A stretch of 27,257 nucleotides of DNA from NCBI GenBank assembly GCA_039925865.1, contig JBDSYA010000041.1, forward strand, positions 1-27,257, given 5' to 3'. A program made the translations under genes and the position numbers. The DNA comes from JBDSYA01 sp039925865. Lineage in GTDB: Bacteria > Bacteroidota > Ignavibacteria > Tepidaquicellales > Tepidaquicellaceae. Position 1 is the stretch's first letter, and each line of letters opens with the position of its first letter. Positions 1 to 8,496 of the stretch are shown here, in pieces. Under the pieces are notes generated by a model. The model saw nothing but the letters and a program-made list of their open reading frames with translations. It searched no databases and was not told the DNA's origin.

Positions 1-1
1 C

Positions 2-345
2 ACTTCAGGAGAATATCCAATAGATAACGTTACCTTCAGCAATTCAAAAAGTGATCTATATTGTTTCTCACAGCAAGGCGGTGAAAATGATCCTGATGGA
101 AAGAAAAATTTTGGGACTATTATTAAAATCGGATTAGATGGAACAAAGAAAGATCATGCCGCTTTCGGAGAATAATTTGGTCCGGATAACAATCTTGATT
201 TATTATATGTTAGATCAAAATTGACGGCACTAATTTTTAAATTCTTCATTCATTTGGCTCACAATCTTTGGACTCAGTCAGCAAATTCATGATATCAAAG
301 GTGATAGGGTGATGGAGAAAATGGTTTATGATCTTCGTAAATAAA
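2..345 (+). pseudogene. Decayed 3' end of a GloVer-type tandem-repeat protein
   Basis: The frame open from the window edge reads to a TAA at 173-175 and contains LYCFSQQGGENDP followed by GTIIKIGLDGT. This resembles the 'LYG..GG....GTIFKI.PDGT' unit of the GloVer-type repeat proteins found in secreted proteins of Bacteroidota and relatives. Beyond the stop the similarity continues in other frames: from 220 one reads IDGTNF, a stop, then ILHSFGSQSLDS, matching the usual 'DGT.YTVLHSFG' continuation. From about 300 a third frame ends in VYDLRK and a stop. I read this as the 3' part of a repeat gene broken by stops and frameshifts. The upstream part lies outside the window, so an intact shorter protein ending at 175 is also possible. 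Confidence 0.5.
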
Positions 346-494
346 TACAAAATTATCAATCCGACATTTAAAATAATTAATTAATATTTAGATTAATCTG
401 AAGAATTTTTTTAATCAGTTTTACTACATACCTAATTCTCAAGAAAATAAACTTATATAAAATAAAGAAAGCGTCAAAAAACTCTTTTTAACTC

Positions 495-519
495 TGTTGT
501 ACAAATTTTGTCTACAACA
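495..519. repeat. Inverted repeat upstream of the YCII-like gene
   Basis: Arms TGTTGTA (495-501) and TACAACA (513-519) are perfect reverse complements separated by 11 bases. The element lies about 50 bases before the start at 572. It could be an operator or a small hairpin in the leader. There is no T-tract directly after it, so a terminator is unlikely. The 346-494 stretch before it shows no gene or clear signal. Confidence 0.4.
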
Positions 520-571
520 TGAAAAAGAAATATGAAGTTAAATAATAAAACTTTTAAATATAAATTAAGCT

Positions 572-1033
572 ATGATAAAAATTTTTATGATTTTTTCCAC
601 ACTTATACTTTTTGTTATGACAGCAGACGCTCAAACTATTAATCCCGATTATGATCCTGCATTGTCCGGAATTTTAAATGCAGATGAATACGGAATGAAA
701 AATTATTTTTTTGTAATACTGAAGACCGGAAGTAATTTATCCGAAGATAAAACTCTTATTGATTCAGTTTTTCGAGGTCATATGCAAAACATAAATCTTC
801 TTGCGGAAAATGGAACACTGGTTTTAGCCGGACCATTTGGGGCTAATGATAAGAATTACCGCGGGTTATATATTTTTAATGCAAAAGACCTGAATGAAGT
901 GACAGAGCTTGTCAGCACCGATCCGGCAGTCAAAGCTAAATTCCTTGAACCCGAGATTTATCCGTGGTATGGCTCTGCTGCAGTGCAGGAGATCAATAAA
1001 ATTCACAATAAAATTTCTAAATATAAATTTTAG
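572..1033 (+). CDS. Secreted YCII-like domain protein
   Basis: This is a 153-residue protein with an N-terminal signal peptide (hydrophobic residues 3-17, likely cut after TADAQ). The mature part has the dimeric alpha/beta-barrel pattern of YCII-related proteins: YFFVILKTGSN, then RGHMQNINLLAENGTLVLAGPFG and LYIFNAKDLNEVTELVSTDPAV. The middle HM...L.E.G.L.LAGP stretch is the family hallmark. YCII proteins are mostly small cytosolic enzymes of unknown or dehalogenase-like activity, so an exported version is somewhat unusual; no activity can be assigned. The ATG start is preceded by an AT-rich leader without a Shine-Dalgarno sequence. The gene stands alone and is convergent with the lipoprotein gene downstream. 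Confidence 0.75.
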   Translation: MIKIFMIFSTLILFVMTADAQTINPDYDPALSGILNADEYGMKNYFFVILKTGSNLSEDKTLIDSVFRGHMQNINLLAENGTLVLAGPFGANDKNYRGLYIFNAKDLNEVTELVSTDPAVKAKFLEPEIYPWYGSAAVQEINKIHNKISKYKF

Positions 1034-1140
1034 AATTTTTTTTACAAACTCCTCATCGGTACAAATTACTTTTCAATTTGAAAACTAAACTTTTCATTGG
1101 CATCAATTTTAGTTATCAGAAAGTTAAAAGCGGGAAGACC

Positions 1141-1293
1141 ATGATTTACTGGAATAATAAACTTTTAAAAACACTGACCGGTAAAGATTCTGAGAAACTA
1201 CTATAAAAAATTAAAGGTAAAGAAGAAGACGAAATTCAATTCGCGCTTGCAAAAAACACAGGTAATTTTAAGCGAGGCAATGAACAGTGCTGA
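1141..1293 (+). pseudogene. Possible broken small ORF of about 50 codons
   Basis: From ATG 1141 the frame reads MIYWNNKLLKTLTGKDSEKLL, then a TAA at 1204-1206. It continues in the same frame as KIKGKEEDEIQFALAKNTGN and FKRGNEQC to a TGA at 1291-1293. Both halves are lysine/glutamate-rich and composition-wise protein-like, which suggests one small gene interrupted by a nonsense mutation. I cannot name a family with certainty. It is short enough that chance cannot be excluded. Confidence 0.3.
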
Positions 1294-1299
1294 CAAGTC

Positions 1300-2355
1300 T
1301 TATTGATACACTTTCAAAGTCATGTTGATGCTGCTTATACTTGAATTGTAAGATTCGATCATCCTGTTATAGTCTTCAACAACCTCGTTATAAAGGACAT
1401 TATATATTTTCTCATTTCTTGCTGAAGGAGCATTTTCAAAAAATCGTTGTCCGGCATCTGTAAAATCTGTTACTGATTTAACAAAGTAATCTTCAAAACT
1501 ATACTTCAAATGTTTTGTCCTTTCTGTAAACTCGGAATTAACGATTGTATTTTTGTTTTCCTCGAATTTTATTTTAAACTGATCGAACTTTGATTTTACA
1601 GCAGCAAGATCTGACTGATACCCTGTATCATCAAAAGTATCATAAAAGTCTTCTGCAGCATCAAGAATATTTTCATAGGAATTCAGCATAACGATGGATG
1701 CTCTTTCATCGGGGTCTTTAATTGAAGTTGGGTCGCGTAATTCTCTTTCAGGTTTAAATTTTTTGAGGTCATCTGAAAATTTTCGTATCTGAATTTTGTA
1801 CCTGTTATAAATACTTTTTATTTCTTCATCGTACGGTTTTGCTTTTGAAAGATCATTTTTATATTCTCCTTTAGAATAATAATCTGAGATTTTAAGGGCG
1901 GAGGCATGGTATTCTTCCAATGTTGTAAGAAGATTTTTAAAATCGGATTCAATCTCATTTTTCATTGCATCTGAAGCATTGAGCTTTGAAAGCTCGCCTC
2001 CGTCATAATATGAACGTTTGTAATCTTTTATGGATCTTTCAAGGAAGCTTACAGAAATCTGAAAACTTACAGATATTATAAATGAATTTTTTGTGATCGA
2101 TGAGGGTTCGGGAATGTTACTTATATAATCTTTGTAAATCTTTTCACCATTATCCTGTAATTTATTCATCACTGCGATATACTTATTATAAAACTGCATA
2201 TCATCTTCGCTGCCTTTACCTTTAGTCTCTTCACGGTTTTGCTCGATCTTCTCCGTTTTTGTATTCATTTTTTCTTTGATCTTGTCGACAATTGAACAAC
2301 TTGTAAAAATAAAAATGCTTAACAATAAAACAATGTTGAATTTTTTTTCACACAT
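1300..2355 (-). CDS. DUF3829-like lipoprotein
   Basis: This 351-residue protein has a lipoprotein signal peptide: charged MCEKK, a hydrophobic stretch, and a lipobox ending FTSC with the cysteine at about residue 20. A lysine/glutamate-rich linker follows. The mature domain starts with FYNKYIAVMNKLQDNGEKIY, like the opening helix of the DUF3829 (YiiG-like) family, and is predicted almost wholly helical. The function of the family is unknown. The protein should be anchored on the periplasmic face of a membrane. The gene lies downstream of crtW on the same strand, but a 113-base gap separates them, so it probably has its own promoter. Confidence 0.65.
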   Translation of the reverse strand: MCEKKFNIVLLLSIFIFTSCSIVDKIKEKMNTKTEKIEQNREETKGKGSEDDMQFYNKYIAVMNKLQDNGEKIYKDYISNIPEPSSITKNSFIISVSFQISVSFLERSIKDYKRSYYDGGELSKLNASDAMKNEIESDFKNLLTTLEEYHASALKISDYYSKGEYKNDLSKAKPYDEEIKSIYNRYKIQIRKFSDDLKKFKPERELRDPTSIKDPDERASIVMLNSYENILDAAEDFYDTFDDTGYQSDLAAVKSKFDQFKIKFEENKNTIVNSEFTERTKHLKYSFEDYFVKSVTDFTDAGQRFFENAPSARNEKIYNVLYNEVVEDYNRMIESYNSSISSINMTLKVYQ

Positions 2356-2468
2356 ATTTTTAGGAAATTAAATTAATGCAGTTAATACAAACTTAAAAAT
2401 TCGGACAGCAAACAAAGATTTAATTTAGCGGTCTGAATTTAAAAACCTTTGTCCAAAATAATTAATAT

Positions 2469-3137
2469 TTATTTCATTTTATACAACTGCCACCATGGAG
2501 TTTTAGGGAGGCTGTGATGCTCTGAATGATATCCAAAAAAATAACATGAGAGCATTGCAATAATATGATTTTTACTTTGAGTGCGTGAATTATGAGGAAG
2601 CATATTGTGTGTATGAGGCTGGCGATGTGGAAGATATGTCCCGAAAAAGAATAATTGAAATGTGCTCAGGACAGCAGGCATAACAAGAAATATCCAGACA
2701 GATAATTCCGGAAAAAATATTTTTAAAATGTTAAATTCTGATGCCATTATAACAATTTGCATTACAGTTACATATCTTTTAAGAAATACAGCCCACCATA
2801 TAAAAAGATTATTTGATCCTGAATAATAATCAGGGTCGCTCTGCGTGCCGGAATTCAGATGATGGCTCCAATGATTTTTCAGAAGCTTTTTATAAGAGAG
2901 TCCGGCAAATAAAAAGGTGCATAAATTTCCTGTTATTAAGTTTATTCTTTTATTCTTTGAAACGTTGCCGTGCATTGAATCGTGTGCAGTTATAAATAAT
3001 CCCGTATAAAAATATATTTGTAACAGAATATGAAAATACATGAACACATTATCCGGAGAGATCCGGACTGATGATAAACAATAAAATAAATGCGAAGCCC
3101 ATACAATGATGATCAGCACAGCAATTATAATTCCCAT
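2469..3137 (-). CDS. crtW: CrtW-type beta-carotene ketolase
   Basis: This is a membrane di-iron enzyme of the fatty acid desaturase superfamily, expected to add a 4-keto group to a beta-ionone ring. All three histidine clusters are present in the 222-residue protein: HDSMH (52-56), HWSHH (89-93) and HSEHH (204-208). The CrtW-typical FGTYLPHR lies at 165-172 and PKTPWWQL follows the last cluster. Hydrophobic segments at about 1-20 and 32-50 and in the middle fit an integral membrane protein. It is slightly shorter than many CrtW proteins (about 240-260) but has no missing motif. It is the last gene of the carotenoid operon, starting one base after the stop of the CruF-like gene. Its likely substrate is the single beta ring made by the cyclase in this operon. 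A related hydroxylase or desaturase is less likely because of the FGTYLPHR block. Confidence 0.88.
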   Translation of the reverse strand: MGIIIAVLIIIVWASHLFYCLSSVRISPDNVFMYFHILLQIYFYTGLFITAHDSMHGNVSKNKRINLITGNLCTFLFAGLSYKKLLKNHWSHHLNSGTQSDPDYYSGSNNLFIWWAVFLKRYVTVMQIVIMASEFNILKIFFPELSVWIFLVMPAVLSTFQLFFFGTYLPHRQPHTHNMLPHNSRTQSKNHIIAMLSCYFFGYHSEHHSLPKTPWWQLYKMK

Positions 3138-3138
3138 G

Positions 3139-3762
3139 TCATTTGAAATTTAATATAAAGAAAAATAACAAAAGGCCTATATAATAATGTATAAAAGCCT
3201 TAGAATTAAAATCAACTTTAAAACGGATCAGGCCGTACGAAATTATAAAAGATATAATAAGCCATGCAATATAATTTTGTGCCGGAATTTCTTCACCTCT
3301 CCACTGCCAGTAACCAAATTTAATTGCAACAGGCTCTAAAACGGTATCGAACAGTACCGCCATTAATGAAGATAAAAGACATATCATAAAAATATCATCG
3401 TTAAATTTTAATGCGATGCTCACAGCACCTAATATTACTAGCACCCAGTTGAATCCTATTATAACCGGCACCCCGTAAATTTTAAGACCCAGAATATAAC
3501 CGTATATATATTCTCCGAATATTCTTCCTGACTGAACTCCAATTATTTCCACCATCAAAGTAAACAAATACATAAGAACAAACCAAATAATAAATTTTTT
3601 TGATTTTAATGACCCTGATATCCAAACTATCAGTATTCCCATTAAAAATAGTACTACGGGAGTAATTATGAGCATTGTATCAAACAACTGAACTGAAAAA
3701 TGACCGATCAATCCTGCTAAGATAATTATGTAAAAGAATAAATAGGATTTGTTCTGACTCAA
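3139..3762 (-). CDS. cruF: CruF-type carotenoid 1',2'-hydratase
   Basis: This is a 207-residue polytopic membrane protein of the CruF/COG2324 carotenoid biosynthesis family. The conserved core is visible: EIIGVQSGRIFGEYIYG, then YGVPVIIGFNWVLV, and LFDTVLEPVAIKFGYWQW. Family members add water to the psi end of gamma-carotene-like carotenoids, giving the 1'-hydroxyl that is later glycosylated. At least six hydrophobic stretches are apparent. The ATG overlaps the stop of the glycosyltransferase gene by four bases (ATGA), which suggests translational coupling. Placement next to a glycosyltransferase and an acyltransferase fits a route to a carotenoid glycoside ester. A purely structural role in a carotenoid complex is not excluded. 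Confidence 0.82.
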   Translation of the reverse strand: MSQNKSYLFFYIIILAGLIGHFSVQLFDTMLIITPVVLFLMGILIVWISGSLKSKKFIIWFVLMYLFTLMVEIIGVQSGRIFGEYIYGYILGLKIYGVPVIIGFNWVLVILGAVSIALKFNDDIFMICLLSSLMAVLFDTVLEPVAIKFGYWQWRGEEIPAQNYIAWLIISFIISYGLIRFKVDFNSKAFIHYYIGLLLFFFILNFK

Positions 3763-4850
3763 AGATTTCTACCTTTCCAATATACGTTGCCATATTTTAT
3801 CGCTGCAACAGATCTTAAGCCTATATACAGCATAGTTAGAAGCTGAAAAGGAAATAATATTGTATTCATTATCAGACTTTGATGACTGATCATTGAAATA
3901 ATTGCCCTGTTAAGAATTATGACTCCTACTATACTCATAAATAAAACGCTGTCAAACATTAATATCAAAGGATACAAATAAGAGAAAACGATAAGTATTA
4001 ATATTGAAATAAATTTCCATTCAGATAAACCGGATGAAGGAAAATAATTTTTTGTGAATCCTGCCAATGACTCACTAAAGCTACTATACATTCTGCAGGT
4101 AACAAGATCATCACACAACAACGTAGCGATTTTATAACCTTTCGTTTTTAACATTCTGGATAATTCAATATCTTCAACAATTTTATCTTTTACTGATTCA
4201 TGTCCCCCGGTTTCAAAATACACATTTCTCTTCCACATCATAAACTGGCCGTTAGCTGCAGCATAAAAACTATTTTTACTGCTATAAACTTTTTTTAAAG
4301 GAAGAAAAGAAATCATAAGCCAGTTAAGAATGGCAACCGTTAATTTTTCGCCAATGGAATTCATAATTTGTTTTGGAAAAACCGAAAGCATATCAGTTTT
4401 CAAATTATTCATTTCGAATATTGATGATTCAACTGCTTCTTTTCCCAAAGTAACATCAGCATCAATAAACAGCAGATAATCACCGGATGCTTTCTTTGCA
4501 AGCTGCATGCAAGCCCAGTTTTTCCCTGTCCAGCCCCGAGGCAGTTCCTCACCTTCTACAACCATGATTCTATTGTCTGTCTCAGACATCTGAAGTGATT
4601 TTGCCAATGTCGAGTCTTTGGAAAAATCATCTAATACGATAATCTCAATATTACTATACGATTGAGCTGTAACATGTCTGAGACAATTTTCAATGTTCCT
4701 CTCTTCATTCCTGGCAGGTATTAATATAGATACCTTTGCGGAATTTCCGTTGATTTTATTTTTCGATAAAGCCGGGGCAGTGAATAAATTGTAAAGGGTA
4801 ATGAAAAAGTTGGCTAATGGAATTAATAAAAATATATTAAATATTGTCAT
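3759..4850 (-). CDS. Carotenoid glycosyltransferase, GT2 family (CruC/CruG-like)
   Basis: This 363-residue protein starts with a membrane segment (about 1-22), followed by a GT-A domain: VSILIPARNEERNIENC (40-56), LDDFSKDS (73-80), the metal-binding DAD in LLFIDADVTL (130-132), and EDIELSRMLK further on. The PRGWTGKNWAC block (104-114) is common in CruC/CruG-like and 4,4'-diaponeurosporenoate glycosyltransferase-like enzymes. Two or three hydrophobic helices close the protein. It probably transfers a sugar to the hydroxyl made by the CruF-like enzyme at the inner membrane. It overlaps the genes on both sides by four bases. In green sulfur bacteria CruC and CruD act in sequence; the order here is acyltransferase then glycosyltransferase. 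The sugar donor cannot be told from sequence. Confidence 0.8.
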   Translation of the reverse strand: MTIFNIFLLIPLANFFITLYNLFTAPALSKNKINGNSAKVSILIPARNEERNIENCLRHVTAQSYSNIEIIVLDDFSKDSTLAKSLQMSETDNRIMVVEGEELPRGWTGKNWACMQLAKKASGDYLLFIDADVTLGKEAVESSIFEMNNLKTDMLSVFPKQIMNSIGEKLTVAILNWLMISFLPLKKVYSSKNSFYAAANGQFMMWKRNVYFETGGHESVKDKIVEDIELSRMLKTKGYKIATLLCDDLVTCRMYSSFSESLAGFTKNYFPSSGLSEWKFISILILIVFSYLYPLILMFDSVLFMSIVGVIILNRAIISMISHQSLIMNTILFPFQLLTMLYIGLRSVAAIKYGNVYWKGRNL

Positions 4851-5494
4851 CTTTTAAACAAATCTGATCCGATTTTATTCGTAATATCATAGTCAAGTGA
4901 TTTGATATTTTCTCTAAATGCATTTTCATAAGACGAAAAGTCTGATGTTAGTTCGAGTGAAGAAAATAACTCTCCAAACCTGCAGTATACAGAGGGTTTC
5001 TTATCATTGCTATATTCAATTTTAAATGAAATGACAGAAATATAAGCACCTGAGTTTTCAACAATGCTCGAAAGCCCTTTTTTTAATTTTATATTTATAC
5101 AATAATTCTGAATTTCGCCCTGAGGGTAAAATAAAAGATACGATTTATTAGAACCGATAATTTGTTTTGAAAATGTAATATTTTCTTTTATAGATTTAAT
5201 TGAATTTTGATCAATGGAAAATGCACCGATATATTTGAAAAACCAATATTTTTTCAGCTGCTTTTCAAGCATCATTACATAAGGTTTGCGCTTATTAAAT
5301 TTTCTCATGAGATATTCCGCAAAAAACCCATCCCACCACGAAAAATGATTTGGAGTAATAATCAAACCGACTTCATGATTGAAGTTCGGCATTTCGTTTA
5401 ACAAAATGAATTTTTCAAAATGTGATCTTAATAATCTTTCTATATATATTTTGTAAAGAAAAATTGCAAATAAATTATGCCGCACTTTTATCAT
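4847..5494 (-). CDS. Carotenoid glycoside acyltransferase (CruD-like, PlsC fold)
   Basis: This 215-residue protein belongs to the lysophospholipid/glycerolphosphate acyltransferase superfamily. The catalytic HX4D motif is seen in TPNHFSWWDG (H50, D55), and the third block reads FYPQGEIQ (122-129), corresponding to the usual FPEG. N- and C-terminal ends are short. Because it lies inside a carotenoid operon directly before a glycosyltransferase, the likely acceptor is the sugar of a carotenoid glycoside, as for CruD in chlorobactene glucoside laurate synthesis. A general phospholipid role cannot be excluded from motifs alone. Its ATG lies within the last 20 bases of the cyclase gene. Confidence 0.78.
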   Translation of the reverse strand: MIKVRHNLFAIFLYKIYIERLLRSHFEKFILLNEMPNFNHEVGLIITPNHFSWWDGFFAEYLMRKFNKRKPYVMMLEKQLKKYWFFKYIGAFSIDQNSIKSIKENITFSKQIIGSNKSYLLFYPQGEIQNYCINIKLKKGLSSIVENSGAYISVISFKIEYSNDKKPSVYCRFGELFSSLELTSDFSSYENAFRENIKSLDYDITNKIGSDLFKR

Positions 5495-6179
5495 ATTTTA
5501 TTTTAAATGAAGATTTATGTTTATCCGCAAATATGTAAACACTCAGCCATAAAGTTATCATTGAAATTGAATAAAATAAATCTTCAACCGGTATGCTGAA
5601 TATTCTGAAACCAGTAATTTCAGATTCATTATAAACTACGACAGGCAATGACGTTAAAATATAATTCACCGCAAAAAAGGGAATAAAAGAGATTAGTAGA
5701 GTAATTAATAAAATGTTTGTTACTGTAAATTGTTTTTGAAATATAAGTAACATCAGAATTAATACTGAACAGAAAATCAGAACTGTTGCTGAATAATTCC
5801 TACTGTAAAGAACTATACCGGCAATAAAAAACATTAATGTAAATGTGAGATAAATATACTTGTCAATATTAAGATGTTTTTCTTTTATGTAATGTCTTAA
5901 ACTCTCGTAAATAAATATTGTGCTGTATGGTACCGAAATAAAAAAAAGAATCTCTTCAACAGGAAGATTAAATAATTTAAGATCTGATACATATTGTTGG
6001 TTGAATGCCCAGTCTCCCCTGTTTACGGCAGCAATATCCCAAACAATGTAAATCATTCCTACAGTAACGATCGATATCGATACAGGCAGTATCTTTTTAT
6101 AAAATTTTATTTTATTTTCAAAGCTTAATAGAAATGGCAGGATGATGATAAATATATTTATAATTAAATATACCGACAT
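5475..6179 (-). CDS. crtYcd: Lycopene cyclase, fused CrtYc-CrtYd (CarR) type
   Basis: This is a 234-residue membrane protein with two copies of the lycopene cyclase domain in one chain. The first half carries WDIAAVNRGDWAFN (48-61) and PVEEILFF (73-80); the second carries IFSIPVEDLFYSIS (193-206). In actinobacteria and some others these halves are separate CrtYc and CrtYd subunits, while archaea, fungi and some Bacteroidota have them fused. The enzyme closes a beta-ionone ring on lycopene and may cyclise one or both ends. The presence of CruF, which needs an open psi end, argues for mainly single-end cyclisation here. The ATG shares one base with the crtB stop (TAATG). Confidence 0.88.
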   Translation of the reverse strand: MSVYLIINIFIIILPFLLSFENKIKFYKKILPVSISIVTVGMIYIVWDIAAVNRGDWAFNQQYVSDLKLFNLPVEEILFFISVPYSTIFIYESLRHYIKEKHLNIDKYIYLTFTLMFFIAGIVLYSRNYSATVLIFCSVLILMLLIFQKQFTVTNILLITLLISFIPFFAVNYILTSLPVVVYNESEITGFRIFSIPVEDLFYSISMITLWLSVYIFADKHKSSFKIKYDKSAA

Positions 6180-7024
6180 TATAGAATTTTTAATAGTTTT
6201 ACTTTAACCAAAGATCTGAATAACAAAGTAAGTTTTATCAAATTTGAGATTCTTACTCTTTTAGTTAGCAGATCAGATACTTTCATTCGTTTAATTTTTT
6301 TGAAAAGCATAAGATAGTATAGATATGCAGAATAAACAGCAAGCTTTGAGCTGTTAGGCAGTCTTTTTATACCAGTAAAAGCCAGTGAAAATTCTTTATC
6401 AATCTCCCGTTCAAGCAGCTCTTTATTCTTCAAATTTATCATTTCAGGCTGAGAAGCACCGGGAAGATATATTCTGCCTCTTTCATTTAAATCGCTTTTA
6501 ATATCTCTTAAAAAATTTACCTTTTGAAATGCTGAGCCCAATGCTCTTGCAGGGATTATCAGGCTTTCAAATAATCTTTTATCACTTCCACAAAATACTT
6601 TTAGACACATTAGCCCGACAACTTCCGCAGAGCCATAAATATATTCATCGTAATGCTGTCTTTCGTAAAATGAATTTGAAAGATCCATTTCCATACTGTC
6701 AAGGAAATCGGTTATATATTGTAATGGAATTTCATATTCATTAACGGTAGCCTGAAATGAATGCAAAACAGGATTGACAGAAATTTTATTTGAAATTGCT
6801 TTAAAAGTATCATGTCTGAATTCCCGAAGCAGGGAAAGTTTGTCAAATTGATGGAAAGAATCTACTATTTCATCAGCAAGCCTTACATAACCATACACTG
6901 CAGATATTCCATCTTTCAGTTTATTATTAAAAACCTTGATCGCAAGTCCGAAGGATGTACTGTAATTACTTGTAATTAAATTACTTATTTTAAATGAAGT
7001 TGCATTATAAAGGTCAAAGCTCAT
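6179..7024 (-). CDS. crtB: Phytoene synthase
   Basis: This enzyme condenses two geranylgeranyl diphosphate molecules to phytoene. Both aspartate-rich signatures are present in the 281-residue protein: DEIVD at 51-55 within YGYVRLADEIVDSF, and NFLRDIKSDLNERGRIYLP at 170-188. These bind the Mg-diphosphate groups. Length and motif spacing are normal for a bacterial CrtB, and it is distinguished from squalene synthases mainly by operon context and the RIYLP end of the second signature. The ATG overlaps the crtI reading frame by 11 bases. No crtE (geranylgeranyl diphosphate synthase) lies in the window, so the precursor must come from elsewhere in the genome. Confidence 0.93.
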   Translation of the reverse strand: MSFDLYNATSFKISNLITSNYSTSFGLAIKVFNNKLKDGISAVYGYVRLADEIVDSFHQFDKLSLLREFRHDTFKAISNKISVNPVLHSFQATVNEYEIPLQYITDFLDSMEMDLSNSFYERQHYDEYIYGSAEVVGLMCLKVFCGSDKRLFESLIIPARALGSAFQKVNFLRDIKSDLNERGRIYLPGASQPEMINLKNKELLEREIDKEFSLAFTGIKRLPNSSKLAVYSAYLYYLMLFKKIKRMKVSDLLTKRVRISNLIKLTLLFRSLVKVKLLKIL

Positions 7025-8495
7025 TCAAGATCCTTTCAGTTACAAGTTTTGAGCTGATTAAAACCATTGGAAGACCTGTTCCCGGCACAGTGGATGCTCC
7101 TACATAAAATACATTCGGAAACTTTTCATCTTTGTTAGAAGGTCTAAACCCCCCGATCTGATTCATGCCGTGAGATAGTCCCAGCCCCGAACCTTTATAC
7201 AAATTAAACATTGTTTCCCAGTCTGAGGGAGTTAATGTTCTTTTGACAACGGTGTTTCCGTTTATATCATAGTTAATTCTTTCTGAGAGATCATTGATTA
7301 TATTCTTTTCAAAAAGCTCTTTGTCAGACCAATTTTTTTTATAACGCAGATCCGGAACCGGACAAAGAATAAATAAATTTTCGCATCCATCAGGAGTACA
7401 GGTAGGGTCAGAGTATGAAGGCATATTTACATAGTAATATGGATTTGTTGGAATTGAGTCCGAAGTAAAAATCTTTTCAGCATATTTTGTAAAGTCATTT
7501 CCCAAAAAATAGTTGTGATGATTTAATGAAGAGATTTTATTTTTAAGGCCGAGATAAATAGTGAAAGGTGCGAGAGACCAATTCATTTTATCTAGTTTTT
7601 CATCCGTATATTTTGTTCTATTAAGCACTTTTCCCCTGAATGCTGCTGCATCAGCATTAACAATATAAATCTCTGCCTTCCATTCTTTACCGTTATTGTC
7701 AATTACAGTTTTAACTGTTCCATTATAATTTGCAATGGCTTTGACTTCAGTGTTGCAGATAACTTCAACTCCAAGCTTTTTTAAAGCTATAAGTATTTCT
7801 TCAACGATCTTATACATTCCTCCTTTGACAGCCCAATAACCATTATGCTTTAACTCTGTATAGTTTAAGAGTGAGTATATTGAAGGTGTCTCAAAGGGCG
7901 TTGAACCCAGAAAAAATGATACCAATGAAAAAATTACCTTTACCTCTATCGAATCGAAAGTTTCTTCAAGCAGTGTCCATAATTTTTTTCTGAGAAAAGG
8001 TAAGTGTTTTTTTGGAACTGTAGATATTTTAATAAAATAATCAAGTAAATTATTGAAATTACTTTTGATTACTTTCTCTTCAGTATCATGATAAAATTCA
8101 CCTGCTCTTTTCAGGTATTTTTTTGCCTTCTCTTCAAAATTTGGTTCGATATCCTTAAATTCATTTGAAAGCTTATGAAGGTCTTTCCATATTTTAAAAG
8201 TTTTATTGCTGCCTCTGAAATTTACTTCATATAAAGGATCCAGCTCTTTCAATTTAAGCGGATTTGGAATACCACAGTCTTTGAATAGTTCATCAAATTC
8301 GAAAGTCATACTCATAAAAGACGGACCAAGATCAAATGTAAAACCTTTGTCTTTGAATTGATTTAACCTTCCCCCCGGTGTGGAATGCTTTTCAAGAATA
8401 CGGACTCTATGCCCAAGTGAAGCCAGTCTGAGAGCCGTTGCTAATCCCCCAAGACCACTGCCAATAATCAGAATGTCTTTTAAAGCTGATTTCAT
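7014..8495 (-). CDS. crtI: CrtI-type phytoene desaturase
   Basis: This FAD enzyme is expected to convert phytoene to lycopene in several steps. The N-terminal dinucleotide fold reads IIGSGLGGLATALRLASLG followed by EK and PGGRL, and the C-terminal CrtI signature reads FYVGASTVPGTGLPMVL. Length (493 residues from the ATG) is typical. I chose ATG 8495, one base after the carH stop, rather than a TTG at 8504 that would add three residues and lie inside carH. The resulting TAAAATG junction fits translational coupling. A carotenoid 3',4'-desaturase (CrtD) is a close relative; as the only such enzyme beside crtB it is more likely the phytoene desaturase. Confidence 0.93.
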   Translation of the reverse strand: MKSALKDILIIGSGLGGLATALRLASLGHRVRILEKHSTPGGRLNQFKDKGFTFDLGPSFMSMTFEFDELFKDCGIPNPLKLKELDPLYEVNFRGSNKTFKIWKDLHKLSNEFKDIEPNFEEKAKKYLKRAGEFYHDTEEKVIKSNFNNLLDYFIKISTVPKKHLPFLRKKLWTLLEETFDSIEVKVIFSLVSFFLGSTPFETPSIYSLLNYTELKHNGYWAVKGGMYKIVEEILIALKKLGVEVICNTEVKAIANYNGTVKTVIDNNGKEWKAEIYIVNADAAAFRGKVLNRTKYTDEKLDKMNWSLAPFTIYLGLKNKISSLNHHNYFLGNDFTKYAEKIFTSDSIPTNPYYYVNMPSYSDPTCTPDGCENLFILCPVPDLRYKKNWSDKELFEKNIINDLSERINYDINGNTVVKRTLTPSDWETMFNLYKGSGLGLSHGMNQIGGFRPSNKDEKFPNVFYVGASTVPGTGLPMVLISSKLVTERILNEL

Positions 8496-8496
8496 T

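Noticed and set aside
519..545. An 8-codon frame MKKKYEVK upstream of the YCII-like gene
   Set aside because: Too short, stops at once and has no ribosome binding site; likely chance in AT-rich DNA.
2395..2460. Long imperfect hairpin between crtW and the lipoprotein gene as a terminator
   Set aside because: GGACA/TGTCC and ACAAAG/CTTTGT arms compete, the loop is large and no clean T tract follows in the right place.
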